A stretch of DNA of 64,000 nt from Odobenus rosmarus divergens (Eukaryota > Chordata > Mammalia > Carnivora > Odobenidae). Position numbers and translations under genes: made by a program. Positions 37,730 through 49,534 of the stretch are shown piece after piece. The stretch lies in assembly GCF_000321225.1 (NCBI RefSeq), contig NW_004450287.1, positions 993,065 through 1,057,064 of the forward strand, written 5' to 3'. Each line of letters opens with the position of its first letter. The stretch's first letter is position 1. Under the pieces are notes generated by a model. It had not been told where the DNA came from and made no database searches. It saw only the letters and a list, made by a program, of their open reading frames with translations.

Positions 37730-38770
37730 CGTGTGATATGAGAAATATGTATTTGGTCGTTCACATGACCAGGTAGGTGTATTTGGTCTTCAGCCACAGT
37801 TCCTGAAAATGCTTTAGACAGAGCCATAAAGGTACAATGGGTATCTCTCGTTATTAAGGAAGGTAACTTAGGACGCCACCCAAGGGGAGCTGGCTAGTTG
37901 CCAAAAGGACCAACCATGGAATTAGAGGGTTGGAACTTTCAGTGCCGCCCGCACCCCACCCACGCCCACTGGGGAGTACGGAGGAGCTGGAGATTGAATC
38001 AGATAGGGCAGCCTTACCCAATCTTGATATGCAAAGAAGCCTCCATAAAAACCCAGAAGGCTTCCAGGCTGGTAAACACATGGATTTGAGGACAGTGCCA
38101 CATTTTTTTTAAAGATTTTATTTATTTGACAGAGAGAGACACAGTGAGAGAGGGAACACAAGCAGGGGGAGTGGGAGAGGGAGAAGCAGGCTCCCCGCAG
38201 AGCAGGGAGCCCGATATGGGGCTCGAACCCAGGACCCTGGGATCATGACCTGAGCCGAAGGCAGACGCTTAACCAACTGAGCCACCCAGGCGCCCCGACA
38301 GTGCCACATTCTGAGAGAGCGTGGAAGCTCCATACCCTTCTCACATATCTCACCCTAATTTCTCTCATCATCTAGCTGGTGATTCATATCCTTTATTGTA
38401 TCCTTTAATATTGTATCCTTTAATATTGTATCCTTTAATAAACTGGTAAATGTGTTTCCCTATGTTTTGTAAGCTGCTCTAGCACGTTACTCAAACCTAA
38501 GGAGAAGGCAAACGGAACCTCCAATGTGTAGCCAGGTCAGAAGCACAGGTAACAGCCTGGGGCTTGCAACTGGCATCTAAAGGGGTTGGGGGGGGGTTAC
38601 TGGAGTGACAGCTATCTCTGGGTAGACAGCGTCAGAACTGACTTGAACTCTTGGATACCCTGCTGGTGTGTCTGAGAACTGCTTGGTGCTGTGTGTGGGG
38701 AACCTAACCCACACACTGGAATAGGGTCTGAGAACCCAAAAGGAGCCCAGGACCACATTCAGAGTAACAA
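37730..38770 (+). mobile_element. ERV-type LTR interrupted by a SINE
   Basis: Left part: GAGAAATATGTATTTGGTC, GAAGCCTCCATAAAAACCC, TTCCAGGCTGGTAAACACAT. Right part after the SINE: GTGGAAGCTCCATACCCTTC, TCCTTTAATAAACTGGTAAA (poly(A) signal), AGCTGCTCTAGCACGTTACT, AACCTCCAATGTGTAGCCAG and GTGTGTGGGGAACCTAACCC. This is the plan of a well-known mammalian LTR whose name I do not assert. A 15-base unit (TTTAATATTGTATCC) repeats in tandem at about 38400-38440. Confidence 0.7.
38105..38296 (-). mobile_element. Can-SINE, minus strand, inside the LTR
   Basis: TTTTTTAAAGATTTTATTTA to GAGCCACCCAGGCGCCCC. A perfect target duplication GACAGTGCCACATT lies at 38091-38104 and 38297-38310, showing it landed within the older LTR. 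Confidence 0.96.
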
Positions 38771-38839
38771 AGTGATGGAGGACCTTAAACGGCAGGCTGA
38801 GGAATGTGAACGTGATTTTTTATAACAATAAAACTATCG

Positions 38840-38955
38840 ATTTGCATTTATTTCATCCTTATAGCAACATGGGGTAGGTGATCTCCCATTTCCAGATGAG
38901 GGAATGTAGGGAACTGAGAAATGAAAGACAGTGCCCAAAAGTCTCCAGCAGTAAC
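38840..38955 (-). repeat. MIR fragment
   Basis: Inverted MIR-like: TTCATCCTTATAGCAACATG, GGGTAGGTGATCTCCCATTT, CCAGATGAGGGAATGTAG. Confidence 0.6.
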
Positions 38956-39120
38956 GCTCCTCATACTGCACCAAAGCAATGGGGAACCATCTCAAGTTAT
39001 TAGCAATGGGAGGGAGAGAGTCAGAGCTGTACTTTAGAAGATCATTCCTGCCTCCATATGAAGATGGATTACAGAGGGAAAAAGGGAAATCAGTGAGACC
39101 ATCAGCAGCACCAAGGGTGT

Positions 39121-39490
39121 TAGGAACTGCTGTGTGTCCCACACAAATTTCATTATGTTCAAGCCCTAATCTCCAATGTGACTGTATCTTGGATATAGAG
39201 GCTTTAAGGAACTAATTAAGGTTAAATGAAGATATAGGGCCCTAATCCAATAGGAAGAGTAAGTATCCTTATAAGAAGAGGCCAAGGCACCAGGAAAGCT
39301 CATATGCACAGAGGAAAGGCCATATAAGGCCACAGCAAGAAGACAGCCATCTGCGAGGCCAAGAGAGAGACCTCACCAGAAATCAACTTTGCTGGCACCT
39401 TCATCTTGGACTTCCAGTCTCCAGTGAGAAAATAAATTTCTGTTGTTTAGGCCACCCAGTCGGAGGTAATCTGCTTGGGCAGTCTGAACA
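39121..39490 (+). mobile_element. MLT1-like MaLR LTR
   Basis: CTGTGTGTCCCACACAAATT, CAAGCCCTAATCTCCAATGT, AGGGCCCTAATCCAATAGG, TATCCTTATAAGAAGAGGCC, TTGGACTTCCAGTCTCCAG, AAATTTCTGTTGTTTAGGCC: the standard MLT1 order, forward. Confidence 0.8.
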
Positions 39491-39647
39491 AATACAAAGA
39501 GTATGTTCCAGGGAACAACAGTGGGAACAGAAAAGGAAAGATATATCGCAAGACACCACAGAGGGATCATCAACAGATCCTGCAATCCAACTGGCTGCCT
39601 GGGGTGCAAGGGACAAGACCAAACTCTGTGATTCCCCAGCAGGAGCT

Positions 39648-39956
39648 GTGAAAGTTGGGGGCTACATTAAGAGGATGACAAAAGAGGAGCCATGGAAGGA
39701 GGGTGGGGAGGCTCTAGTTGACCAGAGAATGAGTTCCATTTTGGCAGCTTTGGTTTATAATGCTCAGACTTCAGAAGGTAAACCATTAGACTCTGGGGCT
39801 CAGAAAAAGGTTAGGGCTAAAGAGATCCATGAGGGAATCCCCAAGACTGTCAAGGAAAAGCCCAAAGAGAAGAGCAGTCCTATGAAAGAAAGAAAAAAGG
39901 CCAGAACACCTGCAAGTAGAAAGCAGGTCAAAGAGGCTGCAAAGGGCAAAAAATGC
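39648..39956 (+). other. Unrecognised lysine-rich open frame leading into a GAT repeat
   Basis: A 164-codon frame (39648-40142) opens with GTG. Its first two thirds look protein-like: about 100 residues with a lysine/glutamate-rich, low-complexity end (KTVKEKPKEKSSPMKERKK and similar). The last third is translated microsatellite. I see no splice sites, poly(A) tail or domain. It could be a fragment of an old retrocopy of a basic protein gene or chance purine-rich sequence. I do not assign a function. Confidence 0.25.
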
Positions 39957-40120
39957 CCTTTGATGATGGTGATGGTGATAGTGATGATGGAGATGATGGT
40001 GATGGTGATGATGGTGGTGATGATGGTGATGATGATGGTGATGATGGAGATGGTGATGATGGTGGTGATGATGGAGATGGTGATGATGATGATGATGGTG
40101 ATGATGACGATGGCAGAAAC
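39957..40120 (+). repeat. (GATGGT/GAT)n microsatellite
   Basis: About 160 bases of GAT, GGT and GAG triplets. It translates as Met/Val, Asp/Gly or, on the other strand, histidine runs, none of which implies a protein. Confidence 0.95.
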
Positions 40121-40142
40121 GACAGTTATGACTCATCCCTAG

Positions 40143-40326
40143 AAAACTTTTACTATGTGCCAGTCATTCTTCTTTGCCCTTCATACCAACCCTATGATGC
40201 AGGGTTTTTATCTTGACTCCTATTTCACAGATGAGAAAACTAAGGCACATGGAAGTTAATTAACTCCCCCAGGCACATAGCGAATGAATGGTGAAGGTTG
40301 GTTTCGAACTTGGGTAGTCTGGCTCA
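40143..40326 (-). repeat. MIR element
   Basis: Inverted MIR: TTACTATGTGCCAGTCATTC, CACAGATGAGAAAACTAAGG, TTGGTTTCGAACTTGGGTAG. Confidence 0.8.
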
Positions 40327-41562
40327 AATGTTCTGTAGAAGCAAAATACATGGAAGAAAAACCCAAGTGCCCAATATCACAGAGACAACAGAAGGAAACA
40401 AAGTGGACAAGACCAAATGCTACAGAGACTTACAAAGAAGCCACTGGACCTGGTGTCCTGGTGATTTTTCAAGGAAATTTTAGCCAGAATGATGGTGCCA
40501 GACAGATAAGGAAAGTAAAGGCCAGAGGAGGGAAAAGAAGGGTAGAACTCCGCGAAGACAAGGGAGGGCCTATGTGTTTGTAGCGTTTGTGATGGGGAGA
40601 CACAGGAGGCAGCTCAGGGACCCATCCCCAGAGAAGGAGGGGCCTTCAATTCTAAACAGAATCATTCTGGCTTTCTTTTACAAATGCTAGCCCTGTGGGG
40701 GCGGGGGGGTGGGGGGCGGTGTCAGCCCTCAGATTAGAAACCACAAAAGAATTTTAGGAAATACTCCACTATGGAAATGCCATTACTCTCCCTCCACTTT
40801 ACTTTTTTACCCCAAGAGGAGAAAAGTCCATTGTAGCACAGTACAAGAAAACACTATCCTCTGTGGCACCCCAACTCCAGAATAAAAATCCATAAATTAG
40901 CGAACATATTCAAATTACTGAGACCTAAATGCAAATACTCTAAGTGATAAACAAGTTCCGATAAAGTACAAATCCATGTCCTTGACCCACTGACTTGCAA
41001 AGAAATTATCATGTGGCAGGAGCTAATATTCTAGATGAACATTTTTCTGCTCTCTCAAAATAACTGAAATTGAAGTTCATGTCCAACAGACAAGGCAGGG
41101 ACCTTTTTTGGTTCCTAAGAAATTTTTGACATATTAAAGAGCAAGAGTTACACTTATAATGACAGTGAGACTTCATTTCCTCTCTCAACCTATTTCCACA
41201 CATGTTTTGGGTGAGCCCTTCACTGAGAACACCACAACCTGTTGAGAAATCTCAAGAATGCCTGAATTTTCTATCATCAAGGAGTCAGAAATTGGACTCC
41301 AAAATGTACAAAAAGGTCTCACTCTTTCAAGGAGGTCATCTCTCATCCATTCAGGATGTGTCGCTGCCACTACTGTTCTCAGACTGAAGAGGCTTCATGA
41401 TTAGCACACACCAGAAAACAATACAAAATAGCTCAACATGCATCATGTACCCAGATAATTCATTTCTAATTGCAGACTTTTCACTTTATAAATAGTTTGA
41501 GTTAAAGTTTGATGGCCCCTCACAATGATGAGTGGCGTCTATGATTACGGGCTCAGGTAAAA

Positions 41563-41720
41563 GGTCTCCAACCAGTGCCTCTCAAACTTTAATATGTTCA
41601 CAAACTACCTGGGGAGCATGTTAAACTGTAGATTCTGACTTAGGAGTTCCGGGTGGGGCCTGAGACTCTGCCCTCAGGACAACCTCAGGTGTTTACTTGA
41701 AGCTTGCTTTAGACAGCAGC
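41563..41720 (+). mobile_element. MER5-type hAT relic
   Basis: CAGTGCCTCTCAAACTTTAA, AACTACCTGGGGAGCATGTT, AACTGTAGATTCTGACTTAG, GGGTGGGGCCTGAGACTCTG: close to the MER5A plan. Confidence 0.85.
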
Positions 41721-42625
41721 TGCTAAGTTGGCCTTAGAATAAAAGATTGGACAAATTCTAAATACTTGTCACTCTACATGGCCCTAGCATTTCCAAATAT
41801 ACATTTTGAAAATATAAGAGATTTTGTCGCCAAAGGAGTTTTGCTTTTTGGTGTTGATTTCTGTTTTCCTGCTCTTCTACCAGTGCACAAAGCAAGCAGG
41901 TCCAGACAGAAGACAGAATTGGCTATGTCACTGACAGGGTGTACACCTGCCGGGCCTTTTCAAGAGGATAATTACTTCTTGAGCCTGGAATTACGATAGT
42001 ATAACCAGCCTAGAAAAATGGCTCCATAATAAGGGAAGGAAAGGCCATTCCATCTAAGAGTAAGTACTAAGGATGTATTTAAGAGCACAGTGGTCTCCAT
42101 AGTCAGAGTATTGGAAGATAAAGAGGTTTTGCACCCAAGCTAAATGTTTCCAATTTGCTGACAGAGTTTAAAAAGAGCTCTGTAGGGGTCTATAAACACA
42201 ACCGACGGTCAGAACCCTAAAAGAAATAAATGAACTGAGAGATCAAATTTTAATTTGGAAAAACTTCCACAGTGCTTACACGGCTATTTTCAGCAACTAG
42301 AGGCTCAAATGAAACACTTCTCCTTAAGGGAATGAGAGTTGCTTCAGAACAGCACGCACTTACTGAAAATTAATATCTGAGTATGAACTTCAATCATCCA
42401 CAAGCTGAGGCATACCAAACATGCTCAAAATACCCCATCGCCAAGCCAGACATCTAGGCAGCTGAGCTTGCTTCTAACTATAATAGGTTAATTAGGTATA
42501 TCCGATGGATCAACCATTATAAAAGCACCCAGGGGGGGAAAAAAAAGCACACAGCACAAATACTGCCCATTTTTTTCCTAAATTTTACTAAGAAATAGTC
42601 TAATGCTAAAATGTATAGCATTTCT

Positions 42626-42825
42626 TTTTTTTTTTTTAAGATTTTGTTTATTTATTTGACAGAGAGAGAGATAGCAAGAGCAGGAACACAAGCAGGGGGA
42701 GTGGGAGAGGGAGAAGCAGGCCTCCAGCTGAGCAGGGAGCCCGCCATGGGGCTCAATCCCAGAACCCTGGGATCATGGCCTGAGCCGAAGGCAGACGCTT
42801 AACTACTGAGCCACCCAGGTGCCCC
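42626..42825 (-). mobile_element. Can-SINE, minus strand
   Basis: T-run, AAGATTTTGTTTATTTATTT, then GAGCCACCCAGGTGCCCC. Perfect 16-base duplication AATGTATAGCATTTCT at 42610-42625 and 42826-42841. Confidence 0.96.
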
Positions 42826-43619
42826 AATGTATAGCATTTCTATCTGAACCTGCTACTTTGGTTAAGAAAAGCCATCTCTATTTACAAATTTCACGTACTT
42901 TCCTTTTTTAAAGACAACAGTAGAATACCAATGCTACAAGTAAATTCAAGGAGAGCCCATTATCTTAAAAGCAAATCAGCAGCTGGAAGGCTTCTAAAAG
43001 CAAGCAGGACTTCTGATTCAAGACTGGGGGCCAACCAGGGATTTTTTTTTTTTTAAATATCTCACTTAATAACAACTTTACTTACTATTGTTAAGGCTTC
43101 TTACTGACTTTTCTCGGTTTTAGAAAAAGTCATTACCAAACAGGTATTTATCAAAACAGCATATAGTTTTATTTATTCCAATAAGCTGTCTCAGTGGTAA
43201 AAGGATAGGGTAATTCAAGGTGCAATGGGAAAGGAGCATAGAGTAGAAAAATGCTTTCCTGAGAAGTATCCAGAACTATGAAATCATGCAATTTCTGTTC
43301 TATTGTCCCTGAAAGATCCAAAATAAAGAGCTATGTGTCTGATTCAATAATTGTACTTAATACGGGTAAGACCGCTGACTAATCACTGAACAAATTTCCT
43401 TATTCCTGCCCACATAGACAGACTACATTTCCCAACTTCCCCTACCATTAGATGTGGCCGTGTGACTCAGCTCCAGCCAAACAAAAATGGTATTTATCTA
43501 ATATGAGGGGGATATAAAATTGTTGATAGCTACCAAGATTTGGAGGTCCTTACTGCAGCAAAATTTAGAGGAAGCTGACTGATAGAAATACTTTGCCAAA
43601 TAGAGCTTCAGATGGATTT

Positions 43620-43745
43620 TTGAAGTTCCTCTTTTAAAATGACTATATCCTTGGATGAAAAAGTTTTAGAAAACAGTGTGATGGTTGCACAGCAATATGA
43701 ATGTAATTAGTGCTGTAGAACTGTACACTTAAAAATGGTTAATAG
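43620..43745 (+). mobile_element. L1 3'-end fragment
   Basis: GTGTGATGGTTGCACAGCAA, TGAATGTAATTAGTGCTGTA, GAACTGTACACTTAAAAATG, GTTAATA: the conserved L1 3' terminal block. Confidence 0.8.
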
Positions 43746-43924
43746 AGGGCACCTGGGTAGTTTGGTTGGTTAAGCGTCTGCCTTCAGCTCAGGTCATGAT
43801 CCCAGGGTCCTGGGATCGAGTCCCGAGTCGGGCTCCCTGCTCAGCGGGAGCCTGCTTCTCTCTCTGCCCCTCCCCGCTTATTCCCTCTCTCTCTCTCTCT
43901 CTCGCGCAAAAAAAAAAAAAAAAA
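43746..43924 (+). mobile_element. Can-SINE
   Basis: GGGCACCTGGGTAGTTTGGT head (A box altered), CT repeat ending CGCG, then an A-run. Directly follows the L1 end. Confidence 0.93.
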
Positions 43925-44164
43925 CACTTTAAAAAAAAGGGAAAACAAAAAACAAAAATTGTGTGAGAGATACAGATTACAAAAAAAAAAAAAGATCATA
44001 TAATTTTAAGGGTTGAGACAGTCATTCACACTTCAAATTACTACCAGAAAGACTAAAAGAAGAAGTCTGAATTGGAGCAATTGGGGGAGATAGGAACACA
44101 GCAACCACAAGTGAGGAGTATTTGCTCTTAAACATTTTAAATATTCCTTCCTGAGAACATAGTC

Positions 44165-45235
44165 AGGACCTCTGTGTCCACACTTGTTCAGAAAATGTTT
44201 CCAGTGAAAAATAAGAAGCCCCTGGCAGAGGTGAACTGGTTAGGCTGGCACAGCAGGGAGGCCATGGTCAGCGAGAGAACAGTCCCCAGGGAACAAGAGT
44301 GCACCACCGCCAGGCCAATAACCTATTTCAGACCCTGCAATCATGTTCCCTGGTATTCACCTGGATGAGTTGAAAACTTAGGTCCACACAAAAACCTGCA
44401 CACAGATGTTTATAGAAGCTTTACTCATAATGGCCCAAAACCATAAGCAGTCAAGATGTCCATCAGTAGGTGAGTGGATAAACTGTGGTACATCTAGACA
44501 CTGGAATATTACGCAGCACTAAAAAGAAATGAGGGGTGCCTGGGTGGCTCAGTCATTAAGCATCTGCCTTTGGCTCAGGTCATGATCCCAGGGACCTGGG
44601 ATCGAGCCCCACGTCCGGCTCCCTGCTCGGCGGAGAGCCTGCTTCTCCCTCTCCCTCTGCCTACTTGTGCTCTCTCTCTGTCAAATAAATAAATAAAATC
44701 TTAAAAAAAAATTAAAAATAAAAATAAATGAGCTGTTAAGCCATGAGAAGACATGGAGGAAACTTCAAGGCATATTGCTCAGTGAAAAGATCCAGTCTAA
44801 AGAAGACTGCATACTGTATGTTTCCAACTGTATCACATTCTGGAAAAGCCAGAACTAGGGACGCACTAAAAAGATCAGTGGCTGCCAGGGGTTCCGGAGG
44901 AGGCAGGGGTAAACAGGCAGAGCACAGAGGATTTGCAGGGCACTGAAACTGCTCTGTACGATACTGTAACGGTGGATACATGACTTTAGGCATTTGTCCA
45001 AACCCGCTGAACTGTACGACACAAAGAGTGAGCCCTAATGTAAACTAGGGAATTTAGTTCATTATAATGTACCAATATTGATTAATCAATTAGAACATGC
45101 ACCACACAAATGCAAGACGTTAAAAATAAGGGAAACGGGAAGGGAGGGTGGATATGGGAACTCTCTGTACTATCTGCTCAATTTCTGTAAACCTACGACT
45201 GCACTAAAAAATCACTATTAATTTAAATTTAAAAA
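44165..45235 (+). mobile_element. L1 3' part, decayed, with nested SINE
   Basis: Forward L1 pieces: GTATTCACCTGGATGAGTTG, CACAGATGTTTATAGAAGC, TGTCCATCAGTAGGTGAGTG, CACTGGAATATTACGCAGCA, and after the SINE GCATACTGTATGTTTCCAAC, CCAGGGGTTCCGGAGG. No open frame survives. Confidence 0.85.
44536..44725 (+). mobile_element. Can-SINE inserted in L1
   Basis: GGGTGCCTGGGTGGCTCAGT head and (AAAT)n A-rich tail. AAATGAG flanks on both sides. Confidence 0.93.
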
Positions 45236-46209
45236 AAACATGTTTCACCTACTCTGTTGTTCTGCCCAGGGGAAAAGACCCAGAGCACTGAAACTCACCT
45301 GCTTGGACTGTTATCAAGGCTTCATAAGTCTCTGAAGGACCACCACACAAAGCACACTTACATATAGTTTCCAGGGCAAGTCTGCGCTCATGATAAAAGA
45401 AATGACTTACAAGCTCCATTATTAATGCAAAGTAAACAATCACCTGAGCAGTCTAGTTAAATTCCTCTCATGTATTTAAACAACAACAACAAAAACATAG
45501 TGATTTGAATATCGGCTTCTTAGCCAAAGATGCTACAAATTCATGGAGTACTTTCATCATCAAAGAATCCCCCACCACAGGTGAAGGTGGCTCACAAACT
45601 GGCTAGTGGTCTAACATCTTTCTAAAACTAAACAGAAACTGACAATCTATTCAATACAGAAGGAGGGCACCAAGTTTGAGGCCTATACCTGATCCTCAGA
45701 GTCTTTTCTTCTTGGCAAAATTCAGTGAAAACAGCCTAGCAAGATGGCAGACCCATCACAGCCCAATGATACAATTAACACTGGCAGCCCTTGTTGCTTT
45801 CTGTGGGTTTCCAGGGAGGCAAGCGAGGCCCCAGTATCTCCATTAAGTAGGGTTCTAAACATTTAACCAGCATGTTGATCAAAACAGAGAGCAATTCAAA
45901 TTTAGATTCTCCTCCATAAGAGGATTTGATTCAGAGCAATAATCCTCGGGAGAAATCTGGCCTCCGAATTTTGAGAAGTAGAAATCAAAGGCAGGAACTG
46001 TACAGGGGCACGATGACACAAGCTCAGAAAGACCAGACACCATGGTAACACTTGTCTTTGTAGGAAGATAATTGCTTTAAATAAGCTGATCCGAGCCCTA
46101 ACGATTTTTCTCTGCCACATTCTCTTACTTTTCAACAAAAACAGAAACACTGTTCCAACTGACTTCTCTTTAGAGAGTTTACTCTGCTGCTTAAGAACTA
46201 GCAGAGGGA

Positions 46210-46441
46210 TGGCGCGCCTGCGTGGCTCAGTCGTAAGCGTCTGCCTTCGGCTCAGTCGTAAGCGTCTGCCTTCGGCTCAGGTCATGGTCCCAGTGCCCTG
46301 GGATCGAGCCCCGCATCGGGCTCCCTGCTCAGCGGGGAGCCTGCTTCTCTCTTTCCCTCTCCCACTCCCCCTGCTTGTGTTCCCTCTCTCGCTGTGTCTC
46401 TCTCTGTCAAAAAAATAAATAAAATCTTTAAAAAAAAAAAA
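46210..46441 (+). mobile_element. Can-SINE with tandem duplication of its head
   Basis: A 25-base unit covering the A-box region is present twice, at 46224-46248 and 46249-46273, and is followed by a third GGCTCAG. The 17-base flank AAGAACTAGCAGAGGGA repeats exactly at 46193-46209 and 46442-46458, so duplicated head and body inserted as one unit or the duplication arose in place soon after. Confidence 0.95.
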
Positions 46442-46929
46442 AAGAACTAGCAGAGGGAGAAAAGCAAGAAGACAATGTGATGCCTTCAACCTTTCAGCTA
46501 AAAACCAATGGAGTTTTTACAACAGAAACTAGAAGCCACTTCATGGAGAAACTACCTGCATCACGGCTCCTTCTGGCCTCTGGGTAAAGGACGGTTCACC
46601 ATGCGGCACCTCGAAAATGGGTAAGAGTCACCTCCTTCCGGCCGGCTAGCCAGCGGTCTACTGAGTGCTGTGCTGAGTACCACAGTGATATACTTTCTAT
46701 TCTATATATCTTAGCACCAGAAAGCCAATCAACAACATATTTAGTGGGGAGAAAGGGAGAAAGCAGAGATGATCTAGATAACAAAGCAACACAAAATAGA
46801 AGTAAATTAGGCAACCACGTGAAATATGTGTGTGTGAATGTATGTATGACAGCTGTGGGGCTCCAGGATGTTGGGAATGAATGAGCAAAACTCAGAACTT
46901 CAGACTACAAATTATCTAAGGCTTTTTAA

Positions 46930-47395
46930 ACAAATTATTCCAAAATTCAGGAGCTTAAAACATCAACCATTCGTTATGTCACAGTTTGGGAAGGCCAGGT
47001 ATCAGGGTGCAGCTTAGCTGGGTGCTTCTAACTCAGGGTGTCTCATGATATCGCGGGCAAGGCATCGGCCAGGCTGCAACCTCCAAGGTCCTTACTGGGC
47101 TGGAGGAGATGCTTCCAAGCTCTCTCCCGCAGCTGCTGGGGGTCCCACATGGACCCCTCCACAGAGCCACTCACAACATGGCAGCTAGCTGCCCCTAGAG
47201 CAAGAGATGGAGAAAGATTGAGAGAGAGAGAGAGAAAGAAGCCAGTCTTTTACAACCAAATCTTAGAAGGACGTCACATATCATCATTTCTGCCATATGC
47301 TAAACCTGGTTACCATCTGGGAGATGACTCTACAAACATTGAATACCAGGCTCACTGGAACCATCATGGAGGCTGGCTACCACACAGGGCGTGCT
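46930..47395 (-). repeat. Ancient interspersed repeat, long copy
   Basis: AGGAGCTTAAAACATCAACC, CTTAGCTGGGTGCTTCTAAC, CTCACAACATGGCAGCTAGC, ACGTCACATATCATCATTTC, ATGGAGGCTGGCTACCACAC are words of a common mammalian LTR/MER-type repeat. A 119-codon open frame in it (47038-47397) is not a gene. Family name not asserted. Confidence 0.6.
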
Positions 47396-47689
47396 AGTTT
47401 TACCACCTCAGTCATGAGCTGTGATGTGTGAAACTTGCAAACAGAAAAGCTTCTAGCACATCTTGTAAAGACAAAATTTTCTTCAATTCTCAATCATGTA
47501 GAATAATGCAACTCACCTACCACAAATACAGCATGCCCAATGAGGTTTATCTCCAGTACGGCAGCAGGGAGGTATGCGCACAAATGCATCTGAGTGTAAA
47601 GTATACATTTGCAAAGAAAAAGGCTGAGTAACTAGAAGATGATGCTATGGAATGTGCAAGTGCTCTGAAATCGGGCAGAGTGGGGACAT

Positions 47690-47870
47690 CAGTGACAATT
47701 CCATGGCTCACTAGCTGTCTCACCTTTGGCAAGTTTCTTCATCAGCATAAGCCTCAGTTTTTCTCGCTTGTAAAAGTGGGCTAATATCTACCTCTCTCCA
47801 CAGGGATGTTGCAAATAGCCTAGAACATGCTTAGCGTAGGCACCCAGTAAATAATAGCATTTGTTGCTAA
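47690..47870 (+). repeat. MIR element
   Basis: Forward MIR core: TCACTAGCTGTCTCACCTTT, GGCAAGTTTCTTCATCAGC, AAGTGGGCTAATATCTACC, TAGGCACCCAGTAAATAATA. Confidence 0.85.
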
Positions 47871-48094
47871 TAAACCACTCTATCTAGAAAATTAAAACAT
47901 TAATTGACTCATATTCTAACAAAAATCACCACACATTATTACTATAGCTTTGGAAGTATTAACATTATATCCTGTAGAACATGGGCAAATGAGCCACACA
48001 AGGTGACTACTGAAAATGAAGATTACTGGCCTCACCTTCAGAGATTGCAATTCGGTAAAAACAAAAACAACTGCATCTAAAACTAAATGCTTAC

Positions 48095-48325
48095 AATGTG
48101 ACAAACAGTGTTCTAAACGCTTCACATAAATTAATGTATTTGATCCTCACAGCACTATGAAATAGATACTATCATTACCATGATCATTATTCCCATTTTA
48201 CAGATGAGGAAACTGAGGCACAGAAAGGTTATATATCTTGCCCAAAACACTCGCCAAGTAAGAAACAGATTTAAGATTTGAACCCAAACAGACTGTCTCA
48301 AGCTTGTGTTCTTAACCATCATCCC
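48095..48325 (-). repeat. MIR element, well preserved
   Basis: Inverted MIR: CAGTGTTCTAAACGCTTCAC, TTTACAGATGAGGAAACTGA, GGCACAGAAAGGTTATATAT, TTGAACCCAAACAGACTG. Confidence 0.9.
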
Positions 48326-48339
48326 ATTCTACCTCCGAG

Positions 48340-48425
48340 ATCAGTCTAGGGCAGGGCCCCGCCATCTACACTTTTAACTTGTATCCCAAGTGATTCTGAT
48401 ATAGATAGTTCATGAATACCCTTAA
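48340..48425 (-). mobile_element. MER5-like hAT fragment
   Basis: ACTTGTATCCCAAGTGATTC and GATATAGATAGTTC resemble a portion of the MER5 group. Confidence 0.45.
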
Positions 48426-48639
48426 AGAAATACTGGGCTACTGGTAATAAAGAATAACAGCTTATCAGGCTAGTTAACTACTGGACTTCTTTGCTAACCA
48501 AGTGGAAAAGAAATTCCACTTCCAACTGAAGCATCGAATCAGTTCATACAGGTGGTCTTCCTGCCTCCAGACTCTCCACCCCCTCTCTCCATTCAGTGCC
48601 AAAGAACCTGGCTTCCTAGACTGTTCTCATTAATGTAGT

Positions 48640-48975
48640 GCCAGATTCTATCATGTGCTACCTTCTCACTGAAGCCTACCCTGACTACCCATTTAAAATC
48701 ACAACTATGATCTTTCCCACCCCTCCCCAAACACACATAACAAAACAACTCTCCTTGATTCTGCTCTATTTGATGTTTCAATAGCAAACATTAACACACT
48801 ATAGAAAATACGTACTATGCATAATGATTATTGATTATCTTTCTCCACTAGAACGTAAGTTACACAGGAGGAATATTTTTTTTTCCTTGTTTGGTTTATT
48901 TTGCACAATGTTATATCCCTAAGTGCCTAGAACAGTTCCTGACACAAATGAATATTTATTAAATGAATGTCCAAC
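48640..48975 (+). repeat. L2 3' end
   Basis: CACTGAAGCCTACCCTGACT, CCACTAGAACGTAAGTTACA, ATGTTATATCCCTAAGTGCC, TAGAACAGTTCCTGACACAA, AATATTTATTAAATGAATG: the forward L2 3' terminus. Confidence 0.85.
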
Positions 48976-49534
48976 TCTAAACCTTTCAGTAGGTCCCCAC
49001 TGGTTATCAAATAAAAGTCCAAGCATCCTCCCAAGAATCCTGGACACTACCTGACCTTTCCCCATCCTTAATCCTCTTAAATCAGACCCAGAAATCCAGG
49101 GAATCAGCATTTGTCTTTGTTCTTTTGTTGTCTTTGTTCAAATACCCCTCCCTCCAGGAATGCCTAGCCCTATACTACAACACCTTCATCCATCAACATC
49201 ACACGTATTTCTACCATTCTCCAAGGCTTCTGAAGTGGTGTATTTTTCAAATATTTCCCTGAATTCATGGTATAACAAGGTCCACTCCAAGGACAATTTC
49301 TGGATATTCTATTAATCTACCTGCAGAGAAGAGATCTATGGACTAATTCCCAGACTCTATGCGCCAACACCACAACCTGATTATCTGGCTGATCCTATTT
49401 TTCCTATTCTCTATGAATTTTTACAATAAAAGCCATCAACTGAGGTAAACCAAGCATATATGTTTCTTTAAGCCTAACAGAGCCTAATAACACAGGAGGC
49501 AGCAATGGACAGTAGTTAAGAACATGAACTCGAA

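Noticed and set aside
39786..40136. Histidine-rich minus-strand frame
   Set aside because: It is the translated (GAT)n microsatellite read backwards, not a metal-binding protein.
47038..47397. 119-codon open frame
   Set aside because: Falls inside an ancient interspersed repeat.
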